DNA of 64,000 nucleotides from the NCBI GenBank assembly GCA_039105265.1, contig JAPFFF010000001.1:6820001-6884000 (forward strand), written 5' to 3'. Of the stretch, positions 27,779 to 37,680 are shown in pieces. Position 1 is the stretch's first letter. Each line of letters starts with the position of its first letter. Under the pieces are notes generated by a model, which made no database searches, was not told the origin of the DNA, and saw nothing but the letters and a program-made list of their open reading frames with translations. Made by a program: the position numbers and the translations under genes. Source of the DNA: Tritrichomonas musculus. Taxonomy: Eukaryota; Parabasalia; Tritrichomonadida; Tritrichomonadidae.

Positions 27779-27784
27779 AAGGGA
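27779..27784. repeat. Target-site duplication, right copy (AAGGGA)
   Basis: Matches 6633-6638 and directly adjoins the right terminal repeat. Confidence 0.9.
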
Positions 27785-28125
27785 AAAGCAAATAATTAGC
27801 TCATCTAGAAACATTCCAACTTTCAGCAGAAGTTGGGTAGGAAAACTTTGATCAGGAGCCAAATTCTTGATCTTTTGCAACAAATATCTCTGCAATTATT
27901 GTTGTCCTACAATAAAGCAATCACCACAAATTTTCGAGGAAGCTAGATAGGAATGTTTCTTGAAGTTTCCTGAACCTGGTGGGAAACCAATAGATGTGCT
28001 CCATGTGGTTCTTAATTCTCCATCTAATATGTGACATCAGAATGAACCATAATATCAGGACTCAATGACTACCTCGGCTTCATGAGAAACATCTCCAAAA
28101 CCAATTACAAACCATTTAAAAAACA

Positions 28126-28127
28126 TT

Positions 28128-28153
<26 letters not shown>
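28126..28153. repeat. Poly-T tract, 28 bases
   Basis: An uninterrupted run of T followed by a G-rich block. Similar runs of 25-31 T occur at 43894, 53892 and 55486. Lengths in the assembly may be inexact. Confidence 0.7.
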
Positions 28154-28158
<5 letters not shown>

Positions 28159-28202
28159 GGGAGGGGAATAGACAAATAGAATTGGAGAACTGTAACTATT
28201 AA

Positions 28203-28457
28203 ATGATGACAAAATTAAATTTAATAAAAATTGAATATTCCTCTTTTGGACAGATAAAAAGCAAAATAGTTTCAATCCAAATCAAAAGAAATTTCTTTTT
28301 ATTTCTCAAAAGACCGCATCAAATTATAAATTTTGAGGCACTTTTGTATAGCAATAGAAGCTTGAAACTAATCAATGGAATTCCAATGGACTGTAAAAGA
28401 GTCGTGATTGATGCCAATGAAATCATTAGTTATACAAATAAGTTAAGAATATCATGA
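28203..28457 (+). CDS. Uncertain short frame, 84 aa
   Basis: An 84-residue frame with Met-Met start, rich in Ile, Lys and Asn, ending before the transposase remnant. It resembles the start of a host protein (strand-rich, with KRVVIDANEIISYTNKL near the end), but no family is recognised and nothing supports expression. It may be chance. Confidence 0.2.
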   Translation: MMTKLNLIKIEYSSFGQIKSKIVSIQIKRNFFLFLKRPHQIINFEALLYSNRSLKLINGIPMDCKRVVIDANEIISYTNKLRIS

Positions 28458-28546
28458 TAATACTTCATCATTTTTTTATTTTCTGAGTCTAAACAACATC
28501 TTTGAACAGTAAATTGTGGTGAACAGAATAATTTGCAAAGATTAAA

Positions 28547-29279
28547 TCAAGCCAAACAGGTGCAATGCTTTTCTTTTCTACTGACTGGATAAGGTGCTGT
28601 ACAATTTGAGTAATTTATAGGTACGATTACTGTTTTGCTTCTTCCATCTTCATACTCTGAAACACCCATTTCATCTAGCTTAAATAAGAATTCAATTGGA
28701 ATGCCAATAATTGACCTTCTTAAATTATTTATATTATCTTCAATTTCAATAATATTTGAATTTAAACGGTTATCTTCCATAGGTACACCTAAAACATTTT
28801 TAAATTTGTCTGTAAATTTATATCTTATTATGTGTTTAACTGTGTCTTTGTATAAACTCTTATTTAAAATGTTAAAAATAAACTTTGTTATGTCATATAT
28901 AGTTCGATATATAGAATGCTGATGTTGCTTTATAATTTCATTTTCAATTAAGGATAACTCTTGTGTTGATAAAAGAGGAGGGCTTCCATCGATTCCTTCT
29001 CCTCTTAAAAACTTTTTGTGACATTTACAAACCTTTTGCCTAGAGACCTTAAAGACATCTCAGATAGCTCTATATTTAACTAAGAGAGTATTTGTACGTA
29101 ATAAAGAGACAAAGAAATCCAACTGGCATTATAAAAGTTGTAGCCTATACGAAGTTGTCTTGAGAGATAGCATCATTAAAAGCTTTGACTTCTTCAGGAG
29201 TACGATTCAATGGGATAAGGACTGGCTGAGGTGGTTTGAACTGCTTCTTAAGTTCTTTGATAGGTTGAGCGTCATTCAT
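28547..29279 (-). pseudogene. Decayed Tc1/mariner-like transposase, N-terminal part
   Basis: On the minus strand a possible start at 29279 gives 44 residues to a stop at 29145. In another frame, from about 29126, a helix-turn-helix region is read (LVKYRAI, then an in-frame stop, then DVFKVSRQKVCKCHKKF). The PPLLSTQEL block and a long helical stretch follow. Then come the first catalytic Asp region LFKLDEMGVSEYEDGRSKT and VIVP, then YPVSRKEKHCTCLA, then a stop at 28547. This order matches transposases of the Tc1/mariner superfamily found in trichomonads. At least one frameshift, one internal stop and loss of the C-terminal half are visible. No terminal repeats were identified. Confidence 0.65.
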
Positions 29280-29875
29280 CTTTAAGAGTGAGGTTAAATG
29301 CTATACCATTCAAATTTTGTGAGCTTGATCGATATTTTGAATTATAATATCGCAAAAAAGTTAGTGATATGAACCTAAAAATCAGAAAATTATTAGAAAA
29401 AGTTTGTTGTATTTGAGAGAGATATTCAATTTATTAGTAATTAATTGTATGAGCTTTCTCAAACCGTGACTTTTTCAAGCAAAAAATTGAAACCAAATTA
29501 AACTTTTTTATTGAATTTTCAGTTATTTATCAAAAAAGTTGAGAAGAAAAAGTTATATGAACCCTACTAAAACTTTTTGAACCCCACTTTTTCACAATAC
29601 TTTAAAATCGCTTCTCATTTAATTCAATTAAATTAAATGCTTTTTTAATCTAAAACGATTATTTTCAATTCAAAAATTATAAGATATTATATCTTTATTT
29701 AAATCTTATGTAAACCTCCAAACAAATACATATTAAGATATACATCAAGAATTTATTATTATATTTAAAATAAAAAATAAAATAATGAATACATTTATCT
29801 CTTTTCTTGAGTGAATTTTTATTTGTTCTGTGACATGTGAAATAAAATAAAATTATAAAATCTCTATAAGCGATC
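29280..29875. other. AT-rich spacer upstream of PRP8
   Basis: No gene is seen. It contains words such as CTTTTTGAACCCCACTTTTT near 29570-29590 that loosely mirror words left of the Polinton. The PRP8 promoter must lie in the last bases before 29876. Confidence 0.5.
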
Positions 29876-32800
29876 ATGATGATGGAGGAGTCCATAAATG
29901 ATCGTATTTCAAAATGGAAGTCATTAAGAAGAAAACATTTTAAACTTGATAAAGTTCGTTCCTCATCAAAAATTGGGCAACAAGGAGAAATGCCTCCTGG
30001 ACATATTCGTCAAATTATTAAAGCTCATGCAGATATGTCGCATCCAAAATTCGCAGGACAAAAACGACTTTACATTGGCGCACTTAAATATGCTCCACAT
30101 GCCGCTTTAAAATTAATCGAAAATATTCCAATGCCATGGGAAGAGCTTCGCCTAGTTAGATGCCTTTACCATACAGCTGGAGCAATTACTTTTGTTAATG
30201 AAGTGCCACGGGTTATTCCTCCTCATTTTATCGCACAATGGGCAACATGCTGGATCGCCATGAGGAGAGAAAAAAGAGATCGTTCCGTTTTTAGACGTCT
30301 TTCTTTTCCACCTTTTGATGATGAAGAAATGCCTACTGATTTTGTTACAATGATTGATGGAATTGAACCATCTGAATCAATTCGACTTGAACTCGATCCA
30401 GATGAAGATAGAGATGTTTATAAATGGTTTTATGATCATATGGGTCTTGTATTAGAATCTGAAGATCCTTCATTTACTCAAGGTAAAGTAAATGGCTTAT
30501 CTTACAAAAAATGGTGGTTTCCACTTTCAACAATGTCAACCTTATTCAGATTATCAAGACAACTTGTTGGAGATTATGTTGATCCGAATAGCCGCTATCT
30601 TTTTGATTTAGCTTCATTATTTACATCGAAAGCATTAAACGAAACAATTCCTGGTGGTCCGCGTTATGAACCACTTTTTCGTGATGCCAACCCTAACGAA
30701 GAATGGAACGAATTCAATGATATCAATAAAGTTATTATCAGAACGCCAATTTCTACCGAATATCGTGTTGCTTATCCTTTCTTATACAATAATAGGCCCA
30801 GAAAAGTTTCTGTTGCTCCTTTTCATAGACCATCTTCTTCTTTTGTACCTCTCGATTCTCCAGATTTACCACCGTTTATATCCTCTAGTGTATCTCCAAT
30901 TAATTTAAGAAAATCAAAAAAGAGCGAATCTGTATACCGTGAACCTCTGAAAATTGATTTTGAACCTCTTTTTTCAGATCTTGGTTTTGAAAATGGTCAA
31001 GGCGGACATGAAGTATACACGGAAAATACATTTGATACACTATCTTTGTTTTGGGCTCCCTCTCCTTTCAATGTTCGATCAGGAAATACCCAAAGAGCAG
31101 AGGATGTTCCGCTTATCAGAAGCTGGTACCATAAAAGATCACCTCTTAATCAAAGAGTTAAAGTTAGAGTTAGTTTTCAAAAGTTACTTAAGAATCATGT
31201 TCTAAATCGTGTTCATCATCGAAAGCAATACAAACTCAGACGAAAGAAAACATTATTCAAAATATTACGCGCATCACCATACTTTTATACTACAACCTTA
31301 GATTGGGTTGAAGCTGGTCTACAATTAATCGTTCAAGGTTTCAACATGTGCAATCTTCTTATTCGTCGACATCGTCTTGTTTTCCTCCATCTTGATTATA
31401 ACTTTAACCTTAAACCAATCAAAACCTTAAACACAAAAGAGCGTCGAAAGAGTCGATTTGGTAATGGATTTCATCTTTGCCGTGAACTTTTTAAATTCCT
31501 CAAAATGATTATTGATAGCCATGTTAAATATAGGCTAGGCCAAATTGATGCATATGAACTTGCAGATGCTCTTATGTATTGTCTTTCACATGTTGGCCAT
31601 TTAACAGGTCTTTATCGATACAAGTATAAATTAATGCATCAGATCAGATTATGCAAAGACTTAAAACACGTTATTTATAGTCGATTTAATGTTGGAGCTG
31701 TCAAGAGCGGACCTGGTGTTGGCTTCTGGGGACCAATGTGGCGTGTTTGGGTCTTTTTCATGCGTGGAATGGTTCCTCTCATGGAACGATGGCTCAATAG
31801 TCGTATTTCACGTGAATATGAAGGCAGAGTTGCCAAGAAAATTCCATCCAATGTTACTAAACAAAGAATTGAAAGTCATTATGATCTTGAATTACGAGCC
31901 AGCGTCATGCAAGACATTTTAGATGTCATGCCAGCTGGATTACGTCAAAATAAAGCACACACAGTTATGGCCCATTTAAGTGAAGCTTGGAGATGCTGGA
32001 AAGCAAATATTCCATGGAAAGTTCCAGGTATTAATCCAGCCATTGAATCACTAATTTTACGATATGTTAAAGCTAAAGCATCATGGTGGGTTTCTAATAC
32101 TCATTATGCACGAGAAAGAATTGCCAGAGATGGAACAATTGATAAAGCTATCATTCGAAAGAGTACTGCTAGATTAACACGTCTTTACTTCAAGAAGCAA
32201 AGTGATGTTCAAAGTTCTTATTTGAAAGAAGGACCTTTCATCGGTGCTGAAGAATCAGTTGCAATGTTGAAAGCTATGGCTGAATGGCTTGAATCACGTA
32301 AATTCCAAGTTATTCCATTCCCACCAATGCAGTTCAAACATGATACAAAAATGCTTGTTCTTGGTTTAGAAAGTTTACGTTTCGGACACGATATTTCAAT
32401 GAGAATGAACCAAGTTTTACGTGAAGAAATGGGTTTAATTGAACATGCACACGATAATCCTCATGAAACTTTAAATAGAATCAAAAGAAATTTGTTCACA
32501 CAAAGAGCATTTAGAGAAGTTCAATTTAATCTTCTTGATCATTATACAAGACTTATCCCTGTTTATGAAATCGATTCAATCGAAAAGATTACTGATGCAT
32601 ATCTTGATCAATATTTATGGTACGAAGCAGATAAGAAACAACTATTTCCAAATTGGATTAAGCCTTCTGATAAGGAACCAAATCCAATTTTAATCTACAA
32701 ATGGTGCCAAGCTATCAATAATCTTACAAATGCTTGGAACACAGATGAAGGACAATGTATGGTTATGCTTGAAATGACACTTGATGATTTCTATGCAAAA

Positions 32801-35800
32801 GCAGATTTGACGTTTTTGAACTATTTGCTACGTCTTGTTGTTGATCATAATCTTGCTGATTATATGACTGCCAAAAATAATGTTAAATTATGCTTTAAAG
32901 ATATGAATTATTTGAATTCTTATGGATTGATTCATGGCCTTCAATTTACTTCCTTCATCTTCCAATATATGGGTCTTTTAGTTGATCTTCTTTTCATGGG
33001 AATGCAACGTGCTGCTGAATTAGCAGGTCCTCCGCAATATCCAAACGATTTCCTTACCTTTTCTTCTATTGATGATGAAGGCCGACATCCAATTAGATTT
33101 TATCAAAGATTTGCAAAGCGCGTCCATATTTTATTCAAATTCACAGATGAAGAAGCACGTAAATTAATCAAAGATTTCTTGAGTGCAAATCCAGATCCAA
33201 ATAATCAAAACATTGTCAATTATAACAACAAGAAATGCTGGCCAAGAGATGCACGAATGAGACTTGTTAAACATGATGTCAACCTTGGTCGTGCTTGCTT
33301 TTGGTTAATGCAAAATCGAGTACCAAGAAGTGTTGTTTCACTCGAATGGGTTCACACATTCGCATCTGTTTATTCAAAAGATAATCCTAATCTTCTGTTT
33401 TACATGGCAGGCTATGAAGTTCGAATTTTGCCAAAATGCCGACTTGAAAGGGAAGATTTCACTCCAATGGAAGGAACTTGGATTCTTCAAGACAAAAGAA
33501 CCCAAGAAAGAACAGGATTTGTCTTTCTACGTGTTTCAGAGAAAAGCATATTATACTTTAGAAACAGAACCAAGCAAATTTTGTTATCTTCACAAGCAAC
33601 AACATTTGCTAAAGTTTCAAACAAATGGAATACTCATCTTATTGCCATTTTAACTTACTTCAGAGAAGCTTTAGCGGCAACTCCCGAAATATTAGATGTC
33701 ATTGTTCGTTGTGAAAGCAAAGTTTTAACACGTGTTAAACTTGGATTGAACTCTAAAATGCCACAACGTTTCCCACCTGTTGTTTTTTATGCACCAAAAG
33801 AATTTGGAGGCCTTGGAATTTTATCTATGGGTAACATTTTAATTCCACAAAGTGATCTTAAATGGTCACAACAAACAACAGTTGAAGCTACTCATTTTAG
33901 AGCTGGTATGAATCATGATGATGCCGTTTTCGTTCCTGCTCTTTACAGATATCTTCAAACATGGGAAGGTGAAATTACAGATAGTCAACGTGTTTGGGCA
34001 CATTATGCGTCAATTAGAAGAGAAGCTAGTCTTCAAAACAGACAAGTTAATATCGAAGATCTTGACTCTTTATGGGACAGAGGAATACCAAGAATCAATA
34101 CTTTATTCCAGAAAGATCGTCATACATTGGCCTATGATAAAGGATGGCGAGGACGTCTTTATTTCAAACGTTATAACTTGTTTAAGACAAATCCATTCGG
34201 TTGGACTCATTATCGACATGATGGTAAATTATGGAATTTACATGATTATCGAGCAGATGTCATTCAAGCATTCGGTGGTGTTGAAGGAATCTTATCACAC
34301 TCCATTTTTAAGGCTACTGGCTATCGAAGATGGGAAGGATTATTTTGGGATAACTCAACTGGTTTTGAAGAAGCCTTAAAATACAGAAAATTAACAAACG
34401 CACAAAGACAAGGTTTATCACAAGTTCCTAATAGACGTTTTACTATGTGGTGGTCACCTACAATTAATCGTGCTAATGTTTATATTGGTTTCCAAGTTCA
34501 GTTGGATTTAACTGGTATTTTCATGCATGGTAAGATTCCAACATTGAAAGTGTCAATGATTCAACTATTCCGTGCACATATGTGGCAGAAGATTCATGAA
34601 AGTGTTGTTATGGATCTTGTTCAAGTTCTTGATAACAGACAAAGCGAATTACAAGTTGATACAATCAATAAACAAGTCATTCATCCCAGAAAGTCCTATA
34701 AAATGAATGCTTCTTGTGCTGATATTGTAATGATAGCAACCGATAAATGGGAAGTTACTGATCCAACCTTTTATAACGATTCAACTCCCAATTATTCAGG
34801 CTTTTATTCAAATAGATTTTGGGTAGATGTTCAATTACGTTGGGGAGATTATGATTCTCATGATATTGAACGTTATACACGTGGTTTGTACACTGGTTAT
34901 ACAACGAATTCAACTACACTTTATCCAAGTGAAACAGGTGTTATGGTAGGAATTGATATGTGCTATAACACCTTCACTGTTTATGGAACTTTCTTCAAAG
35001 GACTACAAGAAGTTATGGCTCAAGCAATGAAGAATATTATGGCATTTAATCCATCCATTTCAGTTCTAAGAGAAAGAGTTCGAAAATCACTTCAACTTTA
35101 TTCATCAGATCCAACAGAACCAGCCTTAAATAGCTCCAACTTTGGTGAACTTTTCGGCAACAAGATGACATGGATTATTGATGATACGAACACATATCGT
35201 GTTAAGATTCATAAATCATTTGAAGGTAACTATGTTACCACACCAGTCAATGGTGGTGTTTTCATTATGAATCCAGGAACAGGTCAACTTTTCTTAAAGA
35301 TTGTTCATACAGGTGCCTGGAAACAACAGAAAAGATTGGCCCAACTTGCCAAATGGAAAGCAGCCGAAGAAGCAACAGCACTTGTCCGAACACTTCCACC
35401 AGAAGAGCAACCAAGACAAATTATTTGTACACGAGAATTGCTTCTTGATCCTTTACAACTTCATCTTGCTGAATTTCCAAATATCACAGTCAAAGGAAGT
35501 GACATGTATCTTCCTCTTCCAGCCTTTATGAAGATTCCAAAGCTTGCCGATGTTGTTATTCACTCATCGGAGCCAAAGATGGTTCTTTTTAATCTTTATG
35601 ATGATTGGCTTTCAACTGTTTCTCCATACACAGCATTCTCACGTTTAATGCTCATCATGCGCGCTTTAGCTGTCAACAAGACAAAAAGTTGGGATATTTT
35701 ACGTCCTTCAGCAACAGTAAAAGTTCTTCCAGAACATCTTTGGCCTTCACATTCACCTGAAGATTGGATGAAGATTGAATTAAGACTTAAAGACTTAATC

Positions 35801-36850
35801 ATTGATGATTATGCACGTAAAAATAGCGTCCCAGCAAACGCTTTAACTCAGAGTGAAATTAGAGATATTATCCTTGGTGTACAAATAGCACCACCTTCTG
35901 AAGAAAGACAACAATTAGCAGCTGAAGAAGCACAAAACACATTGACAGCTGTAACAACACGAACAACTACAAGAACAGGTGAGATTAAAGTTGTTCAAAC
36001 ATTATCTCATTACGAACAAACTCAATATCAATCAAAGAGTGATTGGAGAAAGAGAGCTCTTCAAGTTTCAAACTTATTTATTAGAACTTCTCGTTTCGCT
36101 GTTCCTCCAGATGGAATTATTGATGATGAAACAACAAAGACTTTCATTTTACCATTGAATATTATGAAGAAATTCGTTGAAATAGCTGATCCTTACGTGC
36201 AAATTTGCGCTGTTATGTTTGGACGTGTCGCTGACGATGACGATAAAATTGTTGAAGTTCATACATTCGTCCTTCCTCCACAAACAGGTAATTTTGATAA
36301 AATTGATTTTCCAAAGAAGCTTCCTGAATCAATGATACTTGAAGGATTAAGACCAGTTGGATGGATACATACATCTCCAATTGATGATCCATTAATGACT
36401 CCTGCTGATGCAATTTCAACTGCTTCTTTACGTGATAATAATGATAATATTTCTGATATCTTTAATTTCCCATCAATTGTTATCTCTTTCCCACCTGGAT
36501 CTTGTACTGTTCGTGCTTTTCGACTCAACGAAGAAGGAATTAATTGGGGTTCTCAGAATAAAGATACAAAAGATAGACCTGTTGGCTTCGAAGATACTTT
36601 CTTCGATAGACTACCTTGCATTTTGACTGAGAATTACAATGGTTTCTTCATGATACCCACTGGAATTGAATGGAATTTGAACTTCCAGCCTTTGAAATTA
36701 ACTGAACATCCTGATTATAATATTGAACTTGGTACTCCTTTGCCTTACTTCGACCAGAAACATAGACCAAATACTTTCTTACAATTCGTAGCTGATATGT
36801 CAACTTTCGAAGGCAATTCTTCAATTGATGCGGAAAATAACTTCGCTTAA
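29876..36850 (+). CDS. PRPF8: Pre-mRNA-processing splicing factor 8 (PRP8/PRPF8)
   Basis: A 2,324-residue protein, close to the usual length of about 2,335. PRP8 is the largest and most conserved spliceosome protein. It is part of the U5 snRNP and forms the cavity that holds the splice sites and U5/U6 RNA. Landmarks in order: the N-terminal block PHAALKLIENIPMPWEE, the PRO8NT/PROCN region with DYNFNLKPIKTL and LTGLYRYKYKLMHQIRLCKD, the reverse-transcriptase-like and endonuclease-like parts with SKDNPNLLF and NKKCWPRDARMRL, HRHTL-like DRHTLAYDKGW, and NRRFTMWWSPTINRANVY. The RNase H-like domain IV starts near 1760, and the C-terminal JAB/MPN domain has PVGWIHTSPIDD. The short Pro-rich N-terminus of animal PRP8 is absent. 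Three consecutive ATGs open the frame, so the exact start is uncertain. No intron is needed. Confidence 0.98.
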   Translation: MMMEESINDRISKWKSLRRKHFKLDKVRSSSKIGQQGEMPPGHIRQIIKAHADMSHPKFAGQKRLYIGALKYAPHAALKLIENIPMPWEELRLVRCLYHTAGAITFVNEVPRVIPPHFIAQWATCWIAMRREKRDRSVFRRLSFPPFDDEEMPTDFVTMIDGIEPSESIRLELDPDEDRDVYKWFYDHMGLVLESEDPSFTQGKVNGLSYKKWWFPLSTMSTLFRLSRQLVGDYVDPNSRYLFDLASLFTSKALNETIPGGPRYEPLFRDANPNEEWNEFNDINKVIIRTPISTEYRVAYPFLYNNRPRKVSVAPFHRPSSSFVPLDSPDLPPFISSSVSPINLRKSKKSESVYREPLKIDFEPLFSDLGFENGQGGHEVYTENTFDTLSLFWAPSPFNVRSGNTQRAEDVPLIRSWYHKRSPLNQRVKVRVSFQKLLKNHVLNRVHHRKQYKLRRKKTLFKILRASPYFYTTTLDWVEAGLQLIVQGFNMCNLLIRRHRLVFLHLDYNFNLKPIKTLNTKERRKSRFGNGFHLCRELFKFLKMIIDSHVKYRLGQIDAYELADALMYCLSHVGHLTGLYRYKYKLMHQIRLCKDLKHVIYSRFNVGAVKSGPGVGFWGPMWRVWVFFMRGMVPLMERWLNSRISREYEGRVAKKIPSNVTKQRIESHYDLELRASVMQDILDVMPAGLRQNKAHTVMAHLSEAWRCWKANIPWKVPGINPAIESLILRYVKAKASWWVSNTHYARERIARDGTIDKAIIRKSTARLTRLYFKKQSDVQSSYLKEGPFIGAEESVAMLKAMAEWLESRKFQVIPFPPMQFKHDTKMLVLGLESLRFGHDISMRMNQVLREEMGLIEHAHDNPHETLNRIKRNLFTQRAFREVQFNLLDHYTRLIPVYEIDSIEKITDAYLDQYLWYEADKKQLFPNWIKPSDKEPNPILIYKWCQAINNLTNAWNTDEGQCMVMLEMTLDDFYAKADLTFLNYLLRLVVDHNLADYMTAKNNVKLCFKDMNYLNSYGLIHGLQFTSFIFQYMGLLVDLLFMGMQRAAELAGPPQYPNDFLTFSSIDDEGRHPIRFYQRFAKRVHILFKFTDEEARKLIKDFLSANPDPNNQNIVNYNNKKCWPRDARMRLVKHDVNLGRACFWLMQNRVPRSVVSLEWVHTFASVYSKDNPNLLFYMAGYEVRILPKCRLEREDFTPMEGTWILQDKRTQERTGFVFLRVSEKSILYFRNRTKQILLSSQATTFAKVSNKWNTHLIAILTYFREALAATPEILDVIVRCESKVLTRVKLGLNSKMPQRFPPVVFYAPKEFGGLGILSMGNILIPQSDLKWSQQTTVEATHFRAGMNHDDAVFVPALYRYLQTWEGEITDSQRVWAHYASIRREASLQNRQVNIEDLDSLWDRGIPRINTLFQKDRHTLAYDKGWRGRLYFKRYNLFKTNPFGWTHYRHDGKLWNLHDYRADVIQAFGGVEGILSHSIFKATGYRRWEGLFWDNSTGFEEALKYRKLTNAQRQGLSQVPNRRFTMWWSPTINRANVYIGFQVQLDLTGIFMHGKIPTLKVSMIQLFRAHMWQKIHESVVMDLVQVLDNRQSELQVDTINKQVIHPRKSYKMNASCADIVMIATDKWEVTDPTFYNDSTPNYSGFYSNRFWVDVQLRWGDYDSHDIERYTRGLYTGYTTNSTTLYPSETGVMVGIDMCYNTFTVYGTFFKGLQEVMAQAMKNIMAFNPSISVLRERVRKSLQLYSSDPTEPALNSSNFGELFGNKMTWIIDDTNTYRVKIHKSFEGNYVTTPVNGGVFIMNPGTGQLFLKIVHTGAWKQQKRLAQLAKWKAAEEATALVRTLPPEEQPRQIICTRELLLDPLQLHLAEFPNITVKGSDMYLPLPAFMKIPKLADVVIHSSEPKMVLFNLYDDWLSTVSPYTAFSRLMLIMRALAVNKTKSWDILRPSATVKVLPEHLWPSHSPEDWMKIELRLKDLIIDDYARKNSVPANALTQSEIRDIILGVQIAPPSEERQQLAAEEAQNTLTAVTTRTTTRTGEIKVVQTLSHYEQTQYQSKSDWRKRALQVSNLFIRTSRFAVPPDGIIDDETTKTFILPLNIMKKFVEIADPYVQICAVMFGRVADDDDKIVEVHTFVLPPQTGNFDKIDFPKKLPESMILEGLRPVGWIHTSPIDDPLMTPADAISTASLRDNNDNISDIFNFPSIVISFPPGSCTVRAFRLNEEGINWGSQNKDTKDRPVGFEDTFFDRLPCILTENYNGFFMIPTGIEWNLNFQPLKLTEHPDYNIELGTPLPYFDQKHRPNTFLQFVADMSTFEGNSSIDAENNFA

Positions 36851-37680
36851 CTTATGTTAATTATTGTTTTAATTTATGTTTTGTTTTATTTGTTTTTCGA
36901 TCTAATTACCGAATTATTTATATTTTGTTGGAAATTTAAAAAAAACGATATAAAATTCGAAATAAAGATAATTAAACATTTTAGATATTATATTAACATC
37001 ATACTTTTTTTTTACTTTTTTTATTTCAAATTTTTTATTTCTATTTTTTGTATTACTCACAAAAATCTTATCAAATAGGTTCCTCTTTTAGTTTATGCTG
37101 AGATATACATGATAAAAGTATTTTTTGCATACATTCCAATTACTTTATGATCCAAATTTAAATTTTTTTTTTTTACAGAAATCTATGATTTTTCAATTTT
37201 TGTTTGTATAACGTATATTAAATTATTTCATGAATGATGAATTTTAGTTTCATATATTAATTTCTATTTTATAAACTTCCTAAAACGATCATTATAAATT
37301 GAAATATTTCAAAAATAAGAATAATTATATCTTTTTTCTTATTTAGATGTTTTAAATAAAAATAGAGAAATTGTTTCTAAATTATTGTTAATAAGATTAT
37401 TTTTTATTTTTTCAAAAAAATACTTGAATTTTCCTATAAAAAAGACAAATTAGATATGGAACCTATGAAATTGGCATTTTACTTGTAAATTACAAGTAAT
37501 AATAAAATTGATAAATAAATGCTTTTTTATATATTATATCAAATTGTTTTTTCTATTGAATTGTTCAATGGTTGAAAGTCCTCAAATTATATTCTACAAT
37601 TGAGAATATAATCGTTTAGCTACAATTGAATTTTTTTATTGAAGTAAAATAAGTTCAGATATTTTTTTTTCGTATATTTA
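36851..37680. other. AT-rich spacer
   Basis: No convincing gene. The frame at 36854-37078 is Phe/Ile/Leu-rich and probably chance. No RNA gene was seen. Confidence 0.5.

Larger units (their letters stand above)
27785..28546. other. Unidentified, less AT-rich flank with a long poly-T tract
   Basis: 27785-28110 is noticeably richer in G and C than other spacers, and in several frames it reads as coding-like stretches broken by stops, so it may be a decayed gene or transposon. I cannot assign it. It is followed by 28 T at 28126-28153 and a G-rich run (GAGGGGGGAGGGG). The rest, to 28546, holds one weak rightward frame (28203-28457). Confidence 0.45.

Noticed and set aside
29876-36850. Spliceosomal introns in PRP8
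   Set aside because: The frame is open end to end. No trichomonad-type intron (GTATGT ... ACTAACACACAG) was seen or needed.
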